64,000 bases of DNA from the NCBI GenBank assembly GCA_016208015.1, contig JACQYW010000005.1, forward strand, positions 1 to 64,000, given 5' to 3'. A program made the position numbers and the translations under genes. Under the pieces are notes generated by a model that saw only the letters and a program-made list of their open reading frames with translations, ran no database searches and was not told the DNA's origin. This document shows positions 33,151-49,208 of the stretch, piece after piece. How positions within the stretch are numbered: position 1 is the stretch's first letter; every line of letters starts with the position of its first letter. The stretch comes from Nitrosomonadales bacterium (lineage in GTDB: Bacteria; Pseudomonadota; Gammaproteobacteria; Burkholderiales; Gallionellaceae).

Positions 33151-34800
33151 ATGATCACGAGCGGCAAAACAAACAGACGCAATTCCAGCAATATTATTCT
33201 TGTCGGCATGATGGGTGCTGGCAAGACTACGGTGGGTAAATTGCTTGCCAAGCAGCTTGGCAAGCAATTCATTGATAGCGATGAAGAGATCCAGCGCCGT
33301 ACCGGTGTGACGATCCCGCATATATTCGATGTCGAGGGAGAAGCGGGGTTTCGCGCGCGTGAGAGCGGCGTGATCCAGGAATTGCTCGAGGGCGACAACA
33401 TCGTGCTGGCTACGGGTGGTGGCGCGATACTGAGTCAGCAGAACCGTGTAGCGATGAAGAAGCATGGCGTGGTGGTATACCTGAAAAGCAACGTGCATGA
33501 TCTCTGGCAACGCACACGCCACGACCACAACCGCCCCTTGCTGCAAACCGAGAATCCGCGCGCCAAACTGCAGGAGTTGCATGACCTGCGCGACCCGCTT
33601 TACACGGAAACAGCAGATCTGATCATGCATACCGGCAAGCAGAGTGTGCAGATATTGCTGGAGAAGTTGCAACAGAAATTGGAAGGTTTGGAAACAATGA
33701 CAGATACCCAAGGAACGATGCAAACCCTGAACGTGGGACTGGCCGAGCGCAGCTATCCAATCCATATCGGAAGCGGCTTGTTGGGGCATGTTGAACTGCT
33801 GCTGCCCCATATTCCGCGCAAACGCACAGTCATCGTCAGCAATACCACTGTTGCCCCGCTGTACCTGCGGCAATTGAGCGAGAGGCTGAGCGCGAACGGC
33901 GTGCAAGTCCAGTCCGTCATCCTGCCGGATGGCGAACAATACAAATCTGGAGAATCGCTAAATACGATATACGATGCGCTGCTCACCGCGCGCAGCGAAC
34001 GCAGCACACCGCTCATCGCCTTGGGTGGCGGCGTGATTGGCGATATCACCGGCTATGCGGCCGCGACATATCTGCGCGGCGTGCCGTTCATCCAGATACC
34101 CACCACGCTGCTGTCGCAGGTCGACTCATCCGTAGGCGGCAAGACCGGCATCAACCATCCGCTGGGCAAAAACATGATCGGCGCTTTCTACCAACCGCGC
34201 GTCGTGCTGGCCGACACCGCCACGCTCGACACGCTGCCGGACAAGGAGTTGCGCGCAGGCATCGCCGAAGTCATCAAATACGGGCTGATCCGCGACCTGC
34301 CGTTCCTCGAATGGCTGGAAGGCAATATTGGAGAACTGCTCGCGCGCGACACGGCAGCGCTGCAATATGCCATTGCGCGCAGTTGCCAGAACAAGGCCGA
34401 AGTCGTCGGCAACGACGAGCGGGAAAGCGGCGAGCGCGCCTTGCTCAACCTGGGACACACTTTCGGCCATGCCATCGAGAACGGCATGGGCTACGGCGTG
34501 TGGCTGCACGGCGAAGCCGTGGCCGCAGGTACCATCATGGCGGCTGACCTGTCGCAGCGGCTGGGATGGCTGAGTGCGCAGGAAGTGGCACGGGTACGCA
34601 AACTGTTCGAGCAGACCGGGCTGCCAATCATCGCTCCCAAACTTGGTGCGGAAAAATATCTCGACCTGATGGGGTTGGACAAGAAAGTGGCGGACGGCAA
34701 GATACGCTTCGTGTTGCTGAAAGCACTGGGGCAAGCCGTGATGACCGGAGACGTACCGCAAGCTTTGCTGGAACAGACCCTGGAGTCCTGCAGTGCCTGA
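33151..34800 (+). CDS. aroKB: Fused shikimate kinase / 3-dehydroquinate synthase
   Basis: One open frame of 549 residues covers two shikimate-pathway enzymes normally encoded by adjacent genes. Residues 1 to about 175 are shikimate kinase: Walker [35 protein letters not shown] and LATGGGAI. From about 190 on the protein is Aro[54 protein letters not shown], and metal ligands in [19 protein letters not shown] and LHGEAVAAG. No stop separates them. ATGs at 33697 and 33718 could permit separate AroB translation; the second has AAGGA just upstream. The neighbour order pilQ-aroK-aroB-dgt is the common one. Confidence 0.9.
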   Translation: MITSGKTNRRNSSNIILVGMMGAGKTTVGKLLAKQLGKQFIDSDEEIQRRTGVTIPHIFDVEGEAGFRARESGVIQELLEGDNIVLATGGGAILSQQNRVAMKKHGVVVYLKSNVHDLWQRTRHDHNRPLLQTENPRAKLQELHDLRDPLYTETADLIMHTGKQSVQILLEKLQQKLEGLETMTDTQGTMQTLNVGLAERSYPIHIGSGLLGHVELLLPHIPRKRTVIVSNTTVAPLYLRQLSERLSANGVQVQSVILPDGEQYKSGESLNTIYDALLTARSERSTPLIALGGGVIGDITGYAAATYLRGVPFIQIPTTLLSQVDSSVGGKTGINHPLGKNMIGAFYQPRVVLADTATLDTLPDKELRAGIAEVIKYGLIRDLPFLEWLEGNIGELLARDTAALQYAIARSCQNKAEVVGNDERESGERALLNLGHTFGHAIENGMGYGVWLHGEAVAAGTIMAADLSQRLGWLSAQEVARVRKLFEQTGLPIIAPKLGAEKYLDLMGLDKKVADGKIRFVLLKALGQAVMTGDVPQALLEQTLESCSA

Positions 34801-35917
34801 GCTGGAACTCGCCCCCTATGCAGTCACTAAAAGCACTCACGGCAGAAGAGTGCTCGAGCCGTCACCGCCGGGGCGCAGCGAATTCCAGCGGGACCGCGAC
34901 CGCATCATCCACTCCGCCGCATTCCGCCGCCTCGAATACAAGACCCAGGTATTCGTGAACCACGAAGGCGACCTGTTCCGCACCCGCCTCACCCACAGCA
35001 TCGAAGTCGCCCAGATCGGCCGTTCGATCGCGCGGCGGCTGGGATTGAACGAAGACCTGGTGGAAGCCATATCGCTGGCGCACGACCTCGGGCATACCCC
35101 GTTCGGTCACGCCGGACAGGAAGCACTGAACGACTGCATGAAGGATCATGGTGGATTCGAACATAACCTGCAATCCCTGCGCGTGGTGGACCTGCTGGAA
35201 GAACGCTATGCCGCCTTTGACGGCCTCAACCTGTGCTTTGAAACGCGCGAAGGCATACTCAAACACTGCTCGCGGGAGCATGCCGCGCAACTCGGCAACG
35301 TGGGCGAGCGCTTCCTCAAGGGCCGACGCCCCAACCTTGAGGCGCAGGTCGCCAACCTTGCCGACGAAATTGCTTACAACAACCATGATGTGGATGACGG
35401 CCTGCGTTCCGGTCTGTTGACTTTGGAGCAGCTCTCCTCGGTGCGCCTGTTCGCGCAGCATCTGGAAGAAGTGCGTACAGCCTATCCGGATTTGGCCGAG
35501 CGCCGCGTTGTGCACGAAACCGTACGCCGTATGATCAACACTTTGGTTACCGACCTTATTCGGCAGACCGAACACAACATCCGGGAACACGCCCCGAGGT
35601 GCGTGGATGACGTGCGTGCAGCGCCGCCCCTGGTGGCTTTCAGTACAGAGATGCATGAATTCAACCGGGAGCTGAAAAGTTTCCTGCGTACCCATCTGTA
35701 CCGGCATTACCGCGTCATGCGGATGACTGCCAAGGCGCGCCGTATCATCGGCGATCTATTCCAGGCTTTTATGGAAGATCCGCGATTGTTGCCGCCGCAA
35801 TTCAATCCGCAGGCGGAGTCCGACCGGGCCCGTTCGGTGGCGGATTACATCGCAGGCATGACCGACCGCTATGCCATACGCGAGCACCGCCGCATCTTTG
35901 CAATAGAAGAAATCTAG
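34793..35917 (+). CDS. dgt: Deoxyguanosinetriphosphate triphosphohydrolase-like protein
   Basis: HD-superfamily dNTP triphosphohydrolase, which splits dNTP to nucleoside and tripolyphosphate. 374 residues. Motifs: [39 protein letters not shown], the HD pair in [33 protein letters not shown] and [18 protein letters not shown]. It starts at GTG 34793, overlapping the aroKB stop by eight bases. Ends shortly before a GC-rich hairpin. The in vivo substrate of the bacterial family is uncertain. Confidence 0.92.
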   Translation: MPELELAPYAVTKSTHGRRVLEPSPPGRSEFQRDRDRIIHSAAFRRLEYKTQVFVNHEGDLFRTRLTHSIEVAQIGRSIARRLGLNEDLVEAISLAHDLGHTPFGHAGQEALNDCMKDHGGFEHNLQSLRVVDLLEERYAAFDGLNLCFETREGILKHCSREHAAQLGNVGERFLKGRRPNLEAQVANLADEIAYNNHDVDDGLRSGLLTLEQLSSVRLFAQHLEEVRTAYPDLAERRVVHETVRRMINTLVTDLIRQTEHNIREHAPRCVDDVRAAPPLVAFSTEMHEFNRELKSFLRTHLYRHYRVMRMTAKARRIIGDLFQAFMEDPRLLPPQFNPQAESDRARSVADYIAGMTDRYAIREHRRIFAIEEI

Positions 35918-35983
35918 CCAGTAAGTTGCCCTCCACCCCCGTCTTAAGGTAGCATTCCCGCCCTTTCGCAAAAATAATTGGAA

Positions 35984-36005
35984 GGCGGCTAATGCCGCCG
36001 TTTTT
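35984..36005 (+). terminator. Hairpin with T-run between dgt and gltB
   Basis: GGCGGC-TAAT-GCCGCC followed by G and five T residues, a Rho-independent terminator shape. It lies 26 bases before the preferred gltB GTG, so it may end the pil/aro/dgt message or act within the gltB leader. Confidence 0.65.
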
Positions 36006-36031
36006 ATCGGATGATCGAGGTGAGGAGCAAG

Positions 36032-40683
<4,652 letters not shown>

Positions 40684-40687
<4 letters not shown>

Positions 40688-40830
40688 ACATCCCCGTAAA
40701 TTTGTTTTGCGGGCGAATCGCTGCGTCGTGTGCTCGCTCACTCCTCGCCTACCAACGCGGTATGTCTCGTCGCTCGCTGCGCGACTCCTTGCGCTTCATC
40801 CCGCAAAATCAAATTTCCAAGGATGTTCAT
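40684..40830. repeat. Inverted-repeat element between gltB and gltD
   Basis: Arms of about 30 bp, 40684-40713 and 40800-40830, are imperfect inverted copies: both read ATGAACATCC, a four-base difference, AAATTTG, then TTTTGCGGG. The 86 bases between them are GC-rich, with several CGCT/GCG motifs. The left arm begins within the gltB stop codon and the right arm supplies the gltD ribosome site (AAGGA). No gene is seen in it. Confidence 0.75.
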
Positions 40831-40831
40831 C

Positions 40832-42295
40832 ATGGGTAAGCCAACCGGATTCATGGAATTCCAGCGCGTCAGCGAAGGTTACGCGCCGGTCGAACAACGG
40901 GTGAAGGACTATCGCGAGTTCGTCGCGCATCTCTGCGATGCAGAGGCCAAACAGCAGGGCGCACGCTGCATGGATTGCGGCATCCCGTTCTGCAACAACG
41001 GCTGCCCGGTCAACAACATCATCCCCGACTGGAACGACCTGGTGTATCGCGGCCACTGGAAACAGGCGCTGGATGTATTGCACTCCACCAACAACTTCCC
41101 CGAAGTGACCGGCCGCATCTGTCCAGCACCGTGCGAAGCGGCGTGCACGCTGAACATCAACAACGAAGCAGTCGGCATCAAGTCCATCGAGCACGCCATC
41201 ATCGACAAGGGCGGCGAGAACGGCTGGGTCGTTCCGCAACCGGCGAAGAAAAAGACCGGCAAGAAGGTCGCTGTGGTCGGTTCCGGCCCTGCCGGATTGG
41301 CAGCCGCGCAGCAATTGGCGCGCGTCGGCCACAGCGTCACCGTGTTCGAAAAGAACAGCCGCATCGGCGGTCTGCTGCGTTACGGCATCCCCGACTTCAA
41401 GCTGGACAAGCGTCTGATCGACTGGCGCATGGCACAGCTCGCGGCCGAGGGCGTCAAGTTCCAGACCAACACCTTCGTCGGCAAGGATGCGCCGGGCAAG
41501 GGTATCGTCAACGATGCCAAGAAGACTGTCACACCCAAAGAGCTGGCCAAGGAATTCGACGCCGTGATCCTCGCGGGTGGTGCGGAACAACCGCGTGACC
41601 TGCCGGTGCCGGGACGCGAACTCAAGGGTGTGCACTACGCGCTGCAATTCCTGATCCCGCAGAACAAGGAAGTCGCGGGCGATGTGAAGAACCCGATCAA
41701 CGTCGCCGGCAAGCATGTCGTGGTCATCGGCGGCGGCGACACCGGCTCCGACTGCGTCGGCACCTCCAACCGTCACGGTGCCGCATCCATCACCCAGATC
41801 GAAGTGATGCCGCGCGCGCCCGATCACGAGAACAAAGCGCTGACCTGGCCGAACTGGCCGCTCAAGTTGCGCACTTCCAGCTCGCACGAAGAAGGTTGCA
41901 CGCGCGATTGGGCCATCGCCACCAGGGAATTCGTCGGCGAGAACGGCGTGCTCAAGGCACTCAAGTGCGTGCGCGTCGAGTTCAAGGACGGCAAGATGAA
42001 CGAAGTGCCCGGCAGCGAATTCGAACTGAAGGCCGACTACGTGTTCCTCGCCATGGGCTTCACCAATCCGCTGGCGCAGGTGCTGGATGCCTTCGGCGTG
42101 GAGAAGGATGGTCGCGGCAACGCCAAGGCCGACACCGAAGGCGCCAAGTGCTACCAGACCAATGTGAAGAAAGTATTTGCAGCGGGCGACATGCGCCGCG
42201 GCCAATCGCTGGTGGTGTGGGCCATCCGCGAAGGCCGTCAGGCGGCGCGAGCCGTCGACGAGTTCCTCATGGGCAGCAGCGTCCTGCCCCGATAA
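40832..42295 (+). CDS. gltD: Glutamate synthase small subunit
   Basis: FAD- and NADPH-binding beta subunit that feeds electrons to GltB. 487 residues: N-terminal Fe-S cysteines in [17 protein letters not shown] and [15 protein letters not shown] motif [39 protein letters not shown], the NADPH motif [17 protein letters not shown] and the late FAD motif [18 protein letters not shown]. The start MGKPTGF at 40832 has AAGGA nine bases upstream. Separated from gltB by an inverted-repeat element. Confidence 0.95.
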   Translation: MGKPTGFMEFQRVSEGYAPVEQRVKDYREFVAHLCDAEAKQQGARCMDCGIPFCNNGCPVNNIIPDWNDLVYRGHWKQALDVLHSTNNFPEVTGRICPAPCEAACTLNINNEAVGIKSIEHAIIDKGGENGWVVPQPAKKKTGKKVAVVGSGPAGLAAAQQLARVGHSVTVFEKNSRIGGLLRYGIPDFKLDKRLIDWRMAQLAAEGVKFQTNTFVGKDAPGKGIVNDAKKTVTPKELAKEFDAVILAGGAEQPRDLPVPGRELKGVHYALQFLIPQNKEVAGDVKNPINVAGKHVVVIGGGDTGSDCVGTSNRHGAASITQIEVMPRAPDHENKALTWPNWPLKLRTSSSHEEGCTRDWAIATREFVGENGVLKALKCVRVEFKDGKMNEVPGSEFELKADYVFLAMGFTNPLAQVLDAFGVEKDGRGNAKADTEGAKCYQTNVKKVFAAGDMRRGQSLVVWAIREGRQAARAVDEFLMGSSVLPR

Positions 42296-42310
42296 CAAGA
42301 AAAGATAAAA

Positions 42311-43375
42311 ATGAACTTCAAAGTAAAGAACGACACCTTCCTGCGCGCCCTGCTGCGTGAGCCAACCGAGTACACCCCGCTGTGGATGATGCGCCAGGCG
42401 GGTCGTTACCTGCCCGAGTATTGCGCCACGCGCAAACGCGCCGGCAGCTTCCTCGAACTGTGCAAGAGCCCGGACATGGCGACGGAAGTGACGCTGCAGC
42501 CGCTGGATCGTTTTCCGCTGGATGCGGCGATCCTGTTCTCCGACATCCTGACCGTGCCCGATGCGATGGGTCTGGGCCTGTATTTCTCCGAAGGCGAGGG
42601 CCCGAAGTTCGAGCGTCCGCTCACGACTGAGGCCGCCATCAAGGCCTTGCGAGTGCCCGACATCGGCAAAGACCTGAAATATGTGACCGATGCCGTGTCA
42701 CAGATCCGCAAGGCGCTGGATGGCCGCGTGCCGCTGATCGGCTTCTCCGGCAGCCCCTGGACGCTCTCTTGCTACATGGTCGAAGGCGGCAGCAGCAGCG
42801 ATTACGCCAAGGTGAAGACCTTGATGTACAAGGAACCGAAGCTGATGCATCACATCCTGTCAGTGACGGCGGATGCGGTGACGCAATACCTGAACGCGCA
42901 GATCGACGCGGGTGCGCAAGCCGTGATGATCTTCGACTCCTGGGGCGGCGCGCTGTCGCACGCGGCTTACCATGAGTTTTCGCTGCCCTACATGCAGCGC
43001 ATCGTGCAGGGACTCAAGCGCGAAAAAGACGGCGTCAAGATCCCCAGCATCGTGTTCACCAAGGGTGGCGGTCTGTGGATCGAGAGCATCGCCGACATCG
43101 GCTGCGATGCGGTCGGCCTGGACTGGACCATGGACATCGGTGTGGCGCGCCAGAAGGTCGGCCACAAGGTCGCGCTGCAGGGCAACCTCGATCCGAACGT
43201 GCTGTTTGCGACGCCGGACGTCATCCGCAACGAGGTCGAGAAAATCCTGACCAGTTACGGTTACGGCAGCGGCCATGTCTTCAACCTGGGCCACGGCATC
43301 TCGCAATTCACCAACCCGGACAACGCTGCCGCACTGGTTCAGGCAGTGCATGAACTGAGCAAAAAATACCATTAA
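42311..43375 (+). CDS. hemE: Uroporphyrinogen decarboxylase
   Basis: Decarboxylates uroporphyrinogen III to coproporphyrinogen III. 354 residues: the signature [28 protein letters not shown], the second motif [44 protein letters not shown] and [13 protein letters not shown]. Cytoplasmic. It lies 15 bases after gltD and ahead of a good terminator, so it may share the glt message. Confidence 0.95.
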   Translation: MNFKVKNDTFLRALLREPTEYTPLWMMRQAGRYLPEYCATRKRAGSFLELCKSPDMATEVTLQPLDRFPLDAAILFSDILTVPDAMGLGLYFSEGEGPKFERPLTTEAAIKALRVPDIGKDLKYVTDAVSQIRKALDGRVPLIGFSGSPWTLSCYMVEGGSSSDYAKVKTLMYKEPKLMHHILSVTADAVTQYLNAQIDAGAQAVMIFDSWGGALSHAAYHEFSLPYMQRIVQGLKREKDGVKIPSIVFTKGGGLWIESIADIGCDAVGLDWTMDIGVARQKVGHKVALQGNLDPNVLFATPDVIRNEVEKILTSYGYGSGHVFNLGHGISQFTNPDNAAALVQAVHELSKKYH

Positions 43376-43423
43376 GAATCAAGCCCAGTTCCAATTCTTA
43401 TAAACAGCACGTTTTTGTGCATC

Positions 43424-43456
43424 AGGCCACGGATTACAATCCCCGTGGCCTTTTTT
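43424..43456 (+). terminator. Rho-independent terminator after hemE
   Basis: AGGCCACGG and CCGTGGCCT form a nine-base-pair stem over a short loop, followed by six T residues. It ends the glt-hemE message. The rest of the 295-base gap to priA is AT-rich and contains two DnaA-box-like nonamers. Confidence 0.85.
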
Positions 43457-43576
43457 GTTAATGTCATAACTTATTGTTTATTATAAGCCTATCGGCCTGA
43501 GCAGAATTTGGGCGAAAGAAAAAAACCGTATATACGATTAGGAGTTAGTGCGCTTATCGGGCAGTTGCCCACACAG

Positions 43577-43599
43577 TTATCCACAGCTAATGTGCATAA
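43577..43599. promoter_or_regulatory. Pair of convergent DnaA boxes upstream of priA
   Basis: TTATCCACA (43577-43585) is a consensus DnaA box. TGTGCATAA (43591-43599) is the complement of TTATGCACA, which fits TTATNCACA. The two face each other five bases apart. An AT-rich tract lies about 90 bases upstream. A DnaA-regulated priA promoter is a plausible reading; two boxes are too few to call an origin. Confidence 0.5.
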
Positions 43600-43670
43600 G
43601 AAAAAATGTCCAATCCGCTCAAGCGCATTAGCTAAACTTCGCAGAAACAACCGGAGAGATTTTCCTTAAC

Positions 43671-45845
<2,175 letters not shown>

Positions 45846-46015
45846 ATAATCTGCGGGCATCTCTCTGCATGTGGGGGAGATATATTTGTTTCACCCGGTA
45901 TACCCCGTCGAAATTCGAAGTGTCAGACAGGGGTTGTTTCTTGTAATTTATTCTGGCTAAGAGCAGGATGCGGAGCGGGCTGCACTTTATCGTTTTCAGA
46001 TTCGGAGGAGCATAA

Positions 46016-46285
46016 ATGTACAAGATGATCTGGGGTGTGTTTGTATTACTGTTTTCACTCAATGTCCTCGCGGCAGACCAGAACGACGTTAAGGCGGCAT
46101 CTACGGCCAATTCTGCAACCATTGATGAGAATGCAAGCGACGACAAGACCTGTGCGAAAAAATGGGAACGCTATCATCAGAGCCAGGATTGCTTCGCTCC
46201 CTATCAAAATGTAAACGGTACTATGAAGCCCGGCGCTTTTGAGCATTGCGTCGTGGTCCAAACTCCATTGGAATGTTCGCTCTGA
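46016..46285 (+). CDS. Small exported cysteine-containing protein
   Basis: 89 residues with a signal peptide (MYKMIWGVFVLLFSLNVLA, cleavage before ADQ). The mature part of about 70 residues has four cysteines (KTCAKK, DCFAPY, EHCVV, ECSL), probably two disulfides, in a spacing seen in small betaproteobacterial periplasmic proteins of unknown function. A strong GGAGGAG site lies a few bases upstream of the ATG, which supports translation. It stands alone between priA and the oxidase remnant. Confidence 0.7.
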   Translation: MYKMIWGVFVLLFSLNVLAADQNDVKAASTANSATIDENASDDKTCAKKWERYHQSQDCFAPYQNVNGTMKPGAFEHCVVVQTPLECSL

Positions 46286-46362
46286 TTCAGCCTCCGTAGG
46301 GATGGCTGAGTCCGCGGCGCAATAACCAAAGGGCATTGCGTCGCATGCGATACCCACAGCGC

Positions 46363-46368
46363 TATAAT
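46363..46368 (+). promoter_or_regulatory. -10 box before the truncated oxidase copy
   Basis: Perfect TATAAT 30 bases before the ATG at 46398. This is presumably the original promoter of the FAD oxidase gene, now separated from the intact copy by the toxin-antitoxin insertion. Confidence 0.5.
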
Positions 46369-46376
46369 CTTTCCAC

Positions 46377-46564
46377 CCCATTCCCAAACAAATCTCCATG
46401 ACTACCGATGCAGAATTGCTTGAAGCCGTCGCTGCCATCGTCGGAAGCGATGCCGTCCTGTCGGGCGAGGCGGCGGCGCCGCATTTCAAGGATTGGCGCG
46501 GGCGCTATACGGGCAAGGCGATCGGAATGGTGTTCCCTTCTGATACGCAGCAGGTCAGCGAGGT
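46377..46564. repeat. Direct repeat, copy 1 (5 prime end of the FAD oxidase gene)
   Basis: 188 bp nearly identical to 47430-47617 with four substitutions seen by eye. It covers 21 bases upstream of the ATG and the first 55 or so codons. The pair flanks the MazEF-like module at a spacing of 1053 bp. Confidence 0.92.
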
Positions 46565-46631
46565 AAGAATTAAAAGGGCCGTAATCGCATTACTTCCTCA
46601 AACCAATCTTGCGGGTTACTCACTCGCGTAG
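46398..46631 (+). pseudogene. Truncated duplicate of the FAD oxidase start
   Basis: The first 55 or so residues (MTTDAELLEAVAAIVGSDAV onward to QQVSEV) match the N-terminus of the intact oxidase at 47451. After the repeat ends the frame reads into unrelated DNA and stops at 46631, giving a 77-residue product without the FAD site. It is a remnant, unlikely to have its own function. The ribosome site and promoter are those of the original gene. Confidence 0.85.
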
Positions 46632-46700
46632 AGGGGGGCTTTTCCTTAACCCAGCTTGCAGTCACGAACTCCAAGGCGTCGGAGCGGAGTTGCTTTTAGG

Positions 46701-46729
46701 TTGACCTCGCGCGGCGCAATGTATAGACT
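46701..46729 (+). promoter_or_regulatory. Promoter of the MazEF-like operon
   Basis: TTGACC (46701-46706), a 17-base spacer and TAGACT (46724-46729); an overlapping TATAGA is also present. The start site would fall about 20 bases before the antitoxin ATG, which has AAGGAG upstream. It may also drive the oxidase gene downstream. Confidence 0.5.
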
Positions 46730-46756
46730 CGCGTTTAAACATTAAGGAGTCATCGC

Positions 46757-47011
46757 ATGTCCGAAGCCATTCTTGATATCAAGCGCTGGGGCAATAGCCT
46801 CGGTGTGCGCTTGCCTGCCGGGGTGGCGCGCAAGGCTCACCTGCATGCAGACCAGCGGGTACGCATCACCGTCGATGGCAATTACGTCATCATCGCTCCG
46901 GTGCAGGATGAGCCATTGACGCTGGAGCAGCGCCTTGCTGCCTACGATCCTAAACGGCACGGGGGCGAACAGATGCCCACAACCGAAACGCTTGGAGCCG
47001 AGCGGTGGTAG
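46757..47011 (+). CDS. MazE/AbrB-type antitoxin
   Basis: 84 residues. The N-terminal swapped-hairpin DNA-binding domain is clear: ILDIKRWGNSLGVRLPAGVARKAHLHADQRVRITVDGNYVIIAPV. The C-terminal part (LTLEQRLAAYDPKRHGGE) would wrap the toxin. It would neutralise the downstream toxin and repress the operon. The stop overlaps the toxin GTG start by seven bases. The module is enclosed by the 188-bp direct repeats, indicating insertion. Confidence 0.88.
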   Translation: MSEAILDIKRWGNSLGVRLPAGVARKAHLHADQRVRITVDGNYVIIAPVQDEPLTLEQRLAAYDPKRHGGEQMPTTETLGAERW

Positions 47012-47388
47012 CCATTGCTGGAAGCAAGCGCTGGGCACCGGAGCGGCAGGACATCATCTGGATAGACTGCAACCCGCAGGCGGGTCGCGAGATGCGCGAT
47101 GTCCATCCCTTTCTTGTGCTCTCGCCGCGCATCTTCAATGAGAAAACCTCGCTGGTGATCGGCCTGCCCATGACCACGGCTGAATACAATGCCGACAATC
47201 CTTTTGCCATCGCCGTGGGCGCGGCAACGGGACGCAAGAGCGGCCAGGCCAGCTACGTGCTGTGCCACCAACCCAAGTCTTTCGACTGGCGGCAACGCAA
47301 GGCCAAGGCGCACCCGCTCAAGCGCCTGCCGGATGCGATGTTTGTGCAGGTGTGCGAACGATTGAACCAGATCATCCAGATCGGCTGA
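47005..47388 (+). CDS. MazF/PemK-type endoribonuclease toxin
   Basis: 127 residues with a GTG start. PemK/MazF fold motifs: QDIIWIDCNPQAGREMRDVHPFLVLSPRIFNEKTSLVIGLPMT, where the conserved Arg and the later Thr/Ser are the usual RNase residues, and FAIAV..G..SGQASYVLCHQPKSFDW, then a helical C-terminus (MFVQVCERLNQII). Family members cut mRNA at short sequences. Coupled to the antitoxin by overlap. The cleavage specificity is unknown. Sixty-two bases downstream the intact oxidase begins. Confidence 0.88.
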   Translation: MVAIAGSKRWAPERQDIIWIDCNPQAGREMRDVHPFLVLSPRIFNEKTSLVIGLPMTTAEYNADNPFAIAVGAATGRKSGQASYVLCHQPKSFDWRQRKAKAHPLKRLPDAMFVQVCERLNQIIQIG

Positions 47389-47429
47389 AGCGTGCCACGA
47401 AAATTAGCGAAGTCTTCGCAATCAAACTT

Positions 47430-47617
47430 CCCATTCCCAAACAAATCACCATGACTACCGATGCAGAATTGCTTGAGGCCGTCGCTGCCATCGTCGGAAG
47501 CGATGCCGTCCTGTCGGGCGAGGCGGCGGCGCCGCATTTCAAGGATTGGCGCGGGCGCTATACGGGCAAGGCGATCGGAGTGGTGTTCCCTTCTGAAACG
47601 CAGCAGGTCAGCGAGGT
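47430..47617. repeat. Direct repeat, copy 2
   Basis: Partner of 46377-46564. This copy continues into the complete oxidase gene. Confidence 0.92.
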
Positions 47618-48863
47618 GGTCAAATTCTGTGCTTCTAACAAGATCGCCATCGTGCCGCAGGGCGGCAACACCAGCCTGTGCGGAGGCTCGGTGCCGCTGG
47701 CGGAGGAGCTGAAACAGGTCGTCATCAATCTCTCGCGCATGAACCGCATCCGCGCGCTGGATGCCGTGAACTACACCATGACGGTCGAGGCGGGCTGCAA
47801 GCTGGCCTCGTTGTACGACGCGCCGGAGCAGGCCGACCGCATCTTCCCGCTCGGCCTCACTGCCATCGCGCCGCACTGCGAGATCGGCGGCAACCTTTCC
47901 ACCAATGCGGGCGGCGTCAATGTGCTGCGTTACGGTCAGGCGCGCAGTCTGGTGCTCGGGCTGGAGGTGGTGCTGCCGGACGGGCGCATCTGGGACGGCT
48001 TGCGCAGTCTGCGCAAGGACAACAGCGGCTACGACATGAAGCAACTCTTCATCGGTGCGGAGGGTACGCTGGGTATCATCACCGCCGCCGTGGTGAAACT
48101 GTTCCCGAGGCCGAAGTCGATGGCGACCGCCTGCATCGCGGTGCGCGATCCGGCGGCGGCGGTCGCGCTGCTGGCGCACCTGCGCGCCACCTGCGGCGAC
48201 ACCATCAGCTCGTTCGAGCTGGTCTCGCGTTCCTGTCTCGAACTGGTGTTCAAGCATGTCGCCGACACGCATGAACCTTTTGCCACTCCGCATGAGTGGA
48301 TCGTCATCGCCCAGCTGGCCGATGTGCTGCCCGCGCCGCTGGATGGTCCGCTGCGTTACGCGCTCAACACCTTCGGCAGCGGCATTGTCGAATTCGAGAT
48401 CACCACCAACAAGGAAGAAGCCGAGCGCTGGTGGAAGCTGCGCAAGAGCATCGCCGATGCGCAAAAGGCCGAGGGCGTCAGCATCAAGCACGATGTCTCC
48501 GTGCCGATCAGCCGCGTGGCCGAATTCATCATGCTGGCCAACGCCGGGTTGCGCAACGCTTATCCCGGCATCCGCATCGTCGCTTTCGGCCATCTCGGCG
48601 ACGGCAACATCCACTACAACGCTTCCATGCCGGACAAGGCGCAGAACAAGGTGTTCATCGAAGATAACGAACGCGAGGTGGTTCGACTGGTGCATGAAGT
48701 CGTGGTCAGGCTGGAAGGCAGTATCAGCGCCGAGCATGGCGTGGGCCAGCTCAAGCGCGATGAGATCGCCCGTTACAAGAGCCCGCTGGAGCTTGAGATG
48801 ATGCGCAACATCAAACGCACACTCGACCCGCACGGGTTGATGAATCCGGGCAAGGTCATCTAG
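47451..48863 (+). CDS. FAD-linked oxidase (GlcD / D-2-hydroxyacid dehydrogenase family)
   Basis: 470 residues. The N-terminal FAD-binding-4 domain has VVFPSETQQVSEVVKFC, VPQGGNTSLCGGSVP, IFPLGLTAIAPHCEIGGNLSTNAGG, VLRYGQARSLVLGLEVVLPDG and FIGAEGTLGIIT. The C-terminal cap has HDVSVPISRVAEF, FGHLGDGNIHYN and SISAEHGVGQLK, with the metal-binding His pair. Such enzymes oxidise D-lactate, glycolate or D-2-hydroxyglutarate with electron transfer to the quinone pool or ETF; the substrate cannot be fixed here. The ATG at 47451 repeats that of the upstream remnant. The frame is open upstream, but only through the toxin gene region. Confidence 0.92.
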   Translation: MTTDAELLEAVAAIVGSDAVLSGEAAAPHFKDWRGRYTGKAIGVVFPSETQQVSEVVKFCASNKIAIVPQGGNTSLCGGSVPLAEELKQVVINLSRMNRIRALDAVNYTMTVEAGCKLASLYDAPEQADRIFPLGLTAIAPHCEIGGNLSTNAGGVNVLRYGQARSLVLGLEVVLPDGRIWDGLRSLRKDNSGYDMKQLFIGAEGTLGIITAAVVKLFPRPKSMATACIAVRDPAAAVALLAHLRATCGDTISSFELVSRSCLELVFKHVADTHEPFATPHEWIVIAQLADVLPAPLDGPLRYALNTFGSGIVEFEITTNKEEAERWWKLRKSIADAQKAEGVSIKHDVSVPISRVAEFIMLANAGLRNAYPGIRIVAFGHLGDGNIHYNASMPDKAQNKVFIEDNEREVVRLVHEVVVRLEGSISAEHGVGQLKRDEIARYKSPLELEMMRNIKRTLDPHGLMNPGKVI

Positions 48864-48890
48864 CCCGCCACCCAAGAGCAAGGAGGCATC

Positions 48891-49163
48891 ATGTTTCGTT
48901 ACGGAATATCGATACTGCTGCTTGCCACACTCGCTTCCTGCATGACACCCGCCGAGCGGGCCGATGCGGCCAAGGCCGAAGTGGATCGCATGGTCAAAGT
49001 GTACGGCCCGGCCTGCGACAAGCTGGGTTTCACCAAGGACACCGACCCCTGGCGCGATTGCCTGCTGCGCATGCGTGCCCACGACGACGATCGCTACCGC
49101 AACCGTCCCGTCACCACCACCTGCTTCGGCCAGCGCGGGTTTTACAACTGCACCAGCTTCTAA
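48891..49163 (+). CDS. Small lipoprotein
   Basis: 90 residues with a lipobox (ATLASC, lipidated Cys17). The mature part is charged and helical (PAERADAAKAEVDRMVKVYG), with further cysteines in PACDKLG, RDCLLRM, TTCFGQ and YNCTSF, so two disulfides are likely. A GGAGG site precedes the ATG. Not recognised as a named family. Confidence 0.75.
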   Translation: MFRYGISILLLATLASCMTPAERADAAKAEVDRMVKVYGPACDKLGFTKDTDPWRDCLLRMRAHDDDRYRNRPVTTTCFGQRGFYNCTSF

Positions 49164-49208
49164 AGTATAGTGATGTTGCCGCAGCAGATTTCAAAAGGGG
49201 GAGCAGAC

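Noticed and set aside
43376..43670. Chromosomal replication origin
   Set aside because: Only two DnaA boxes are seen, there is no 13-mer array, and dnaA/dnaN are absent from the window.
46398..46631. The 77-residue frame as a real gene
   Set aside because: It copies only the N-terminal 55 or so residues of the oxidase and then runs into unrelated sequence, without the FAD site.
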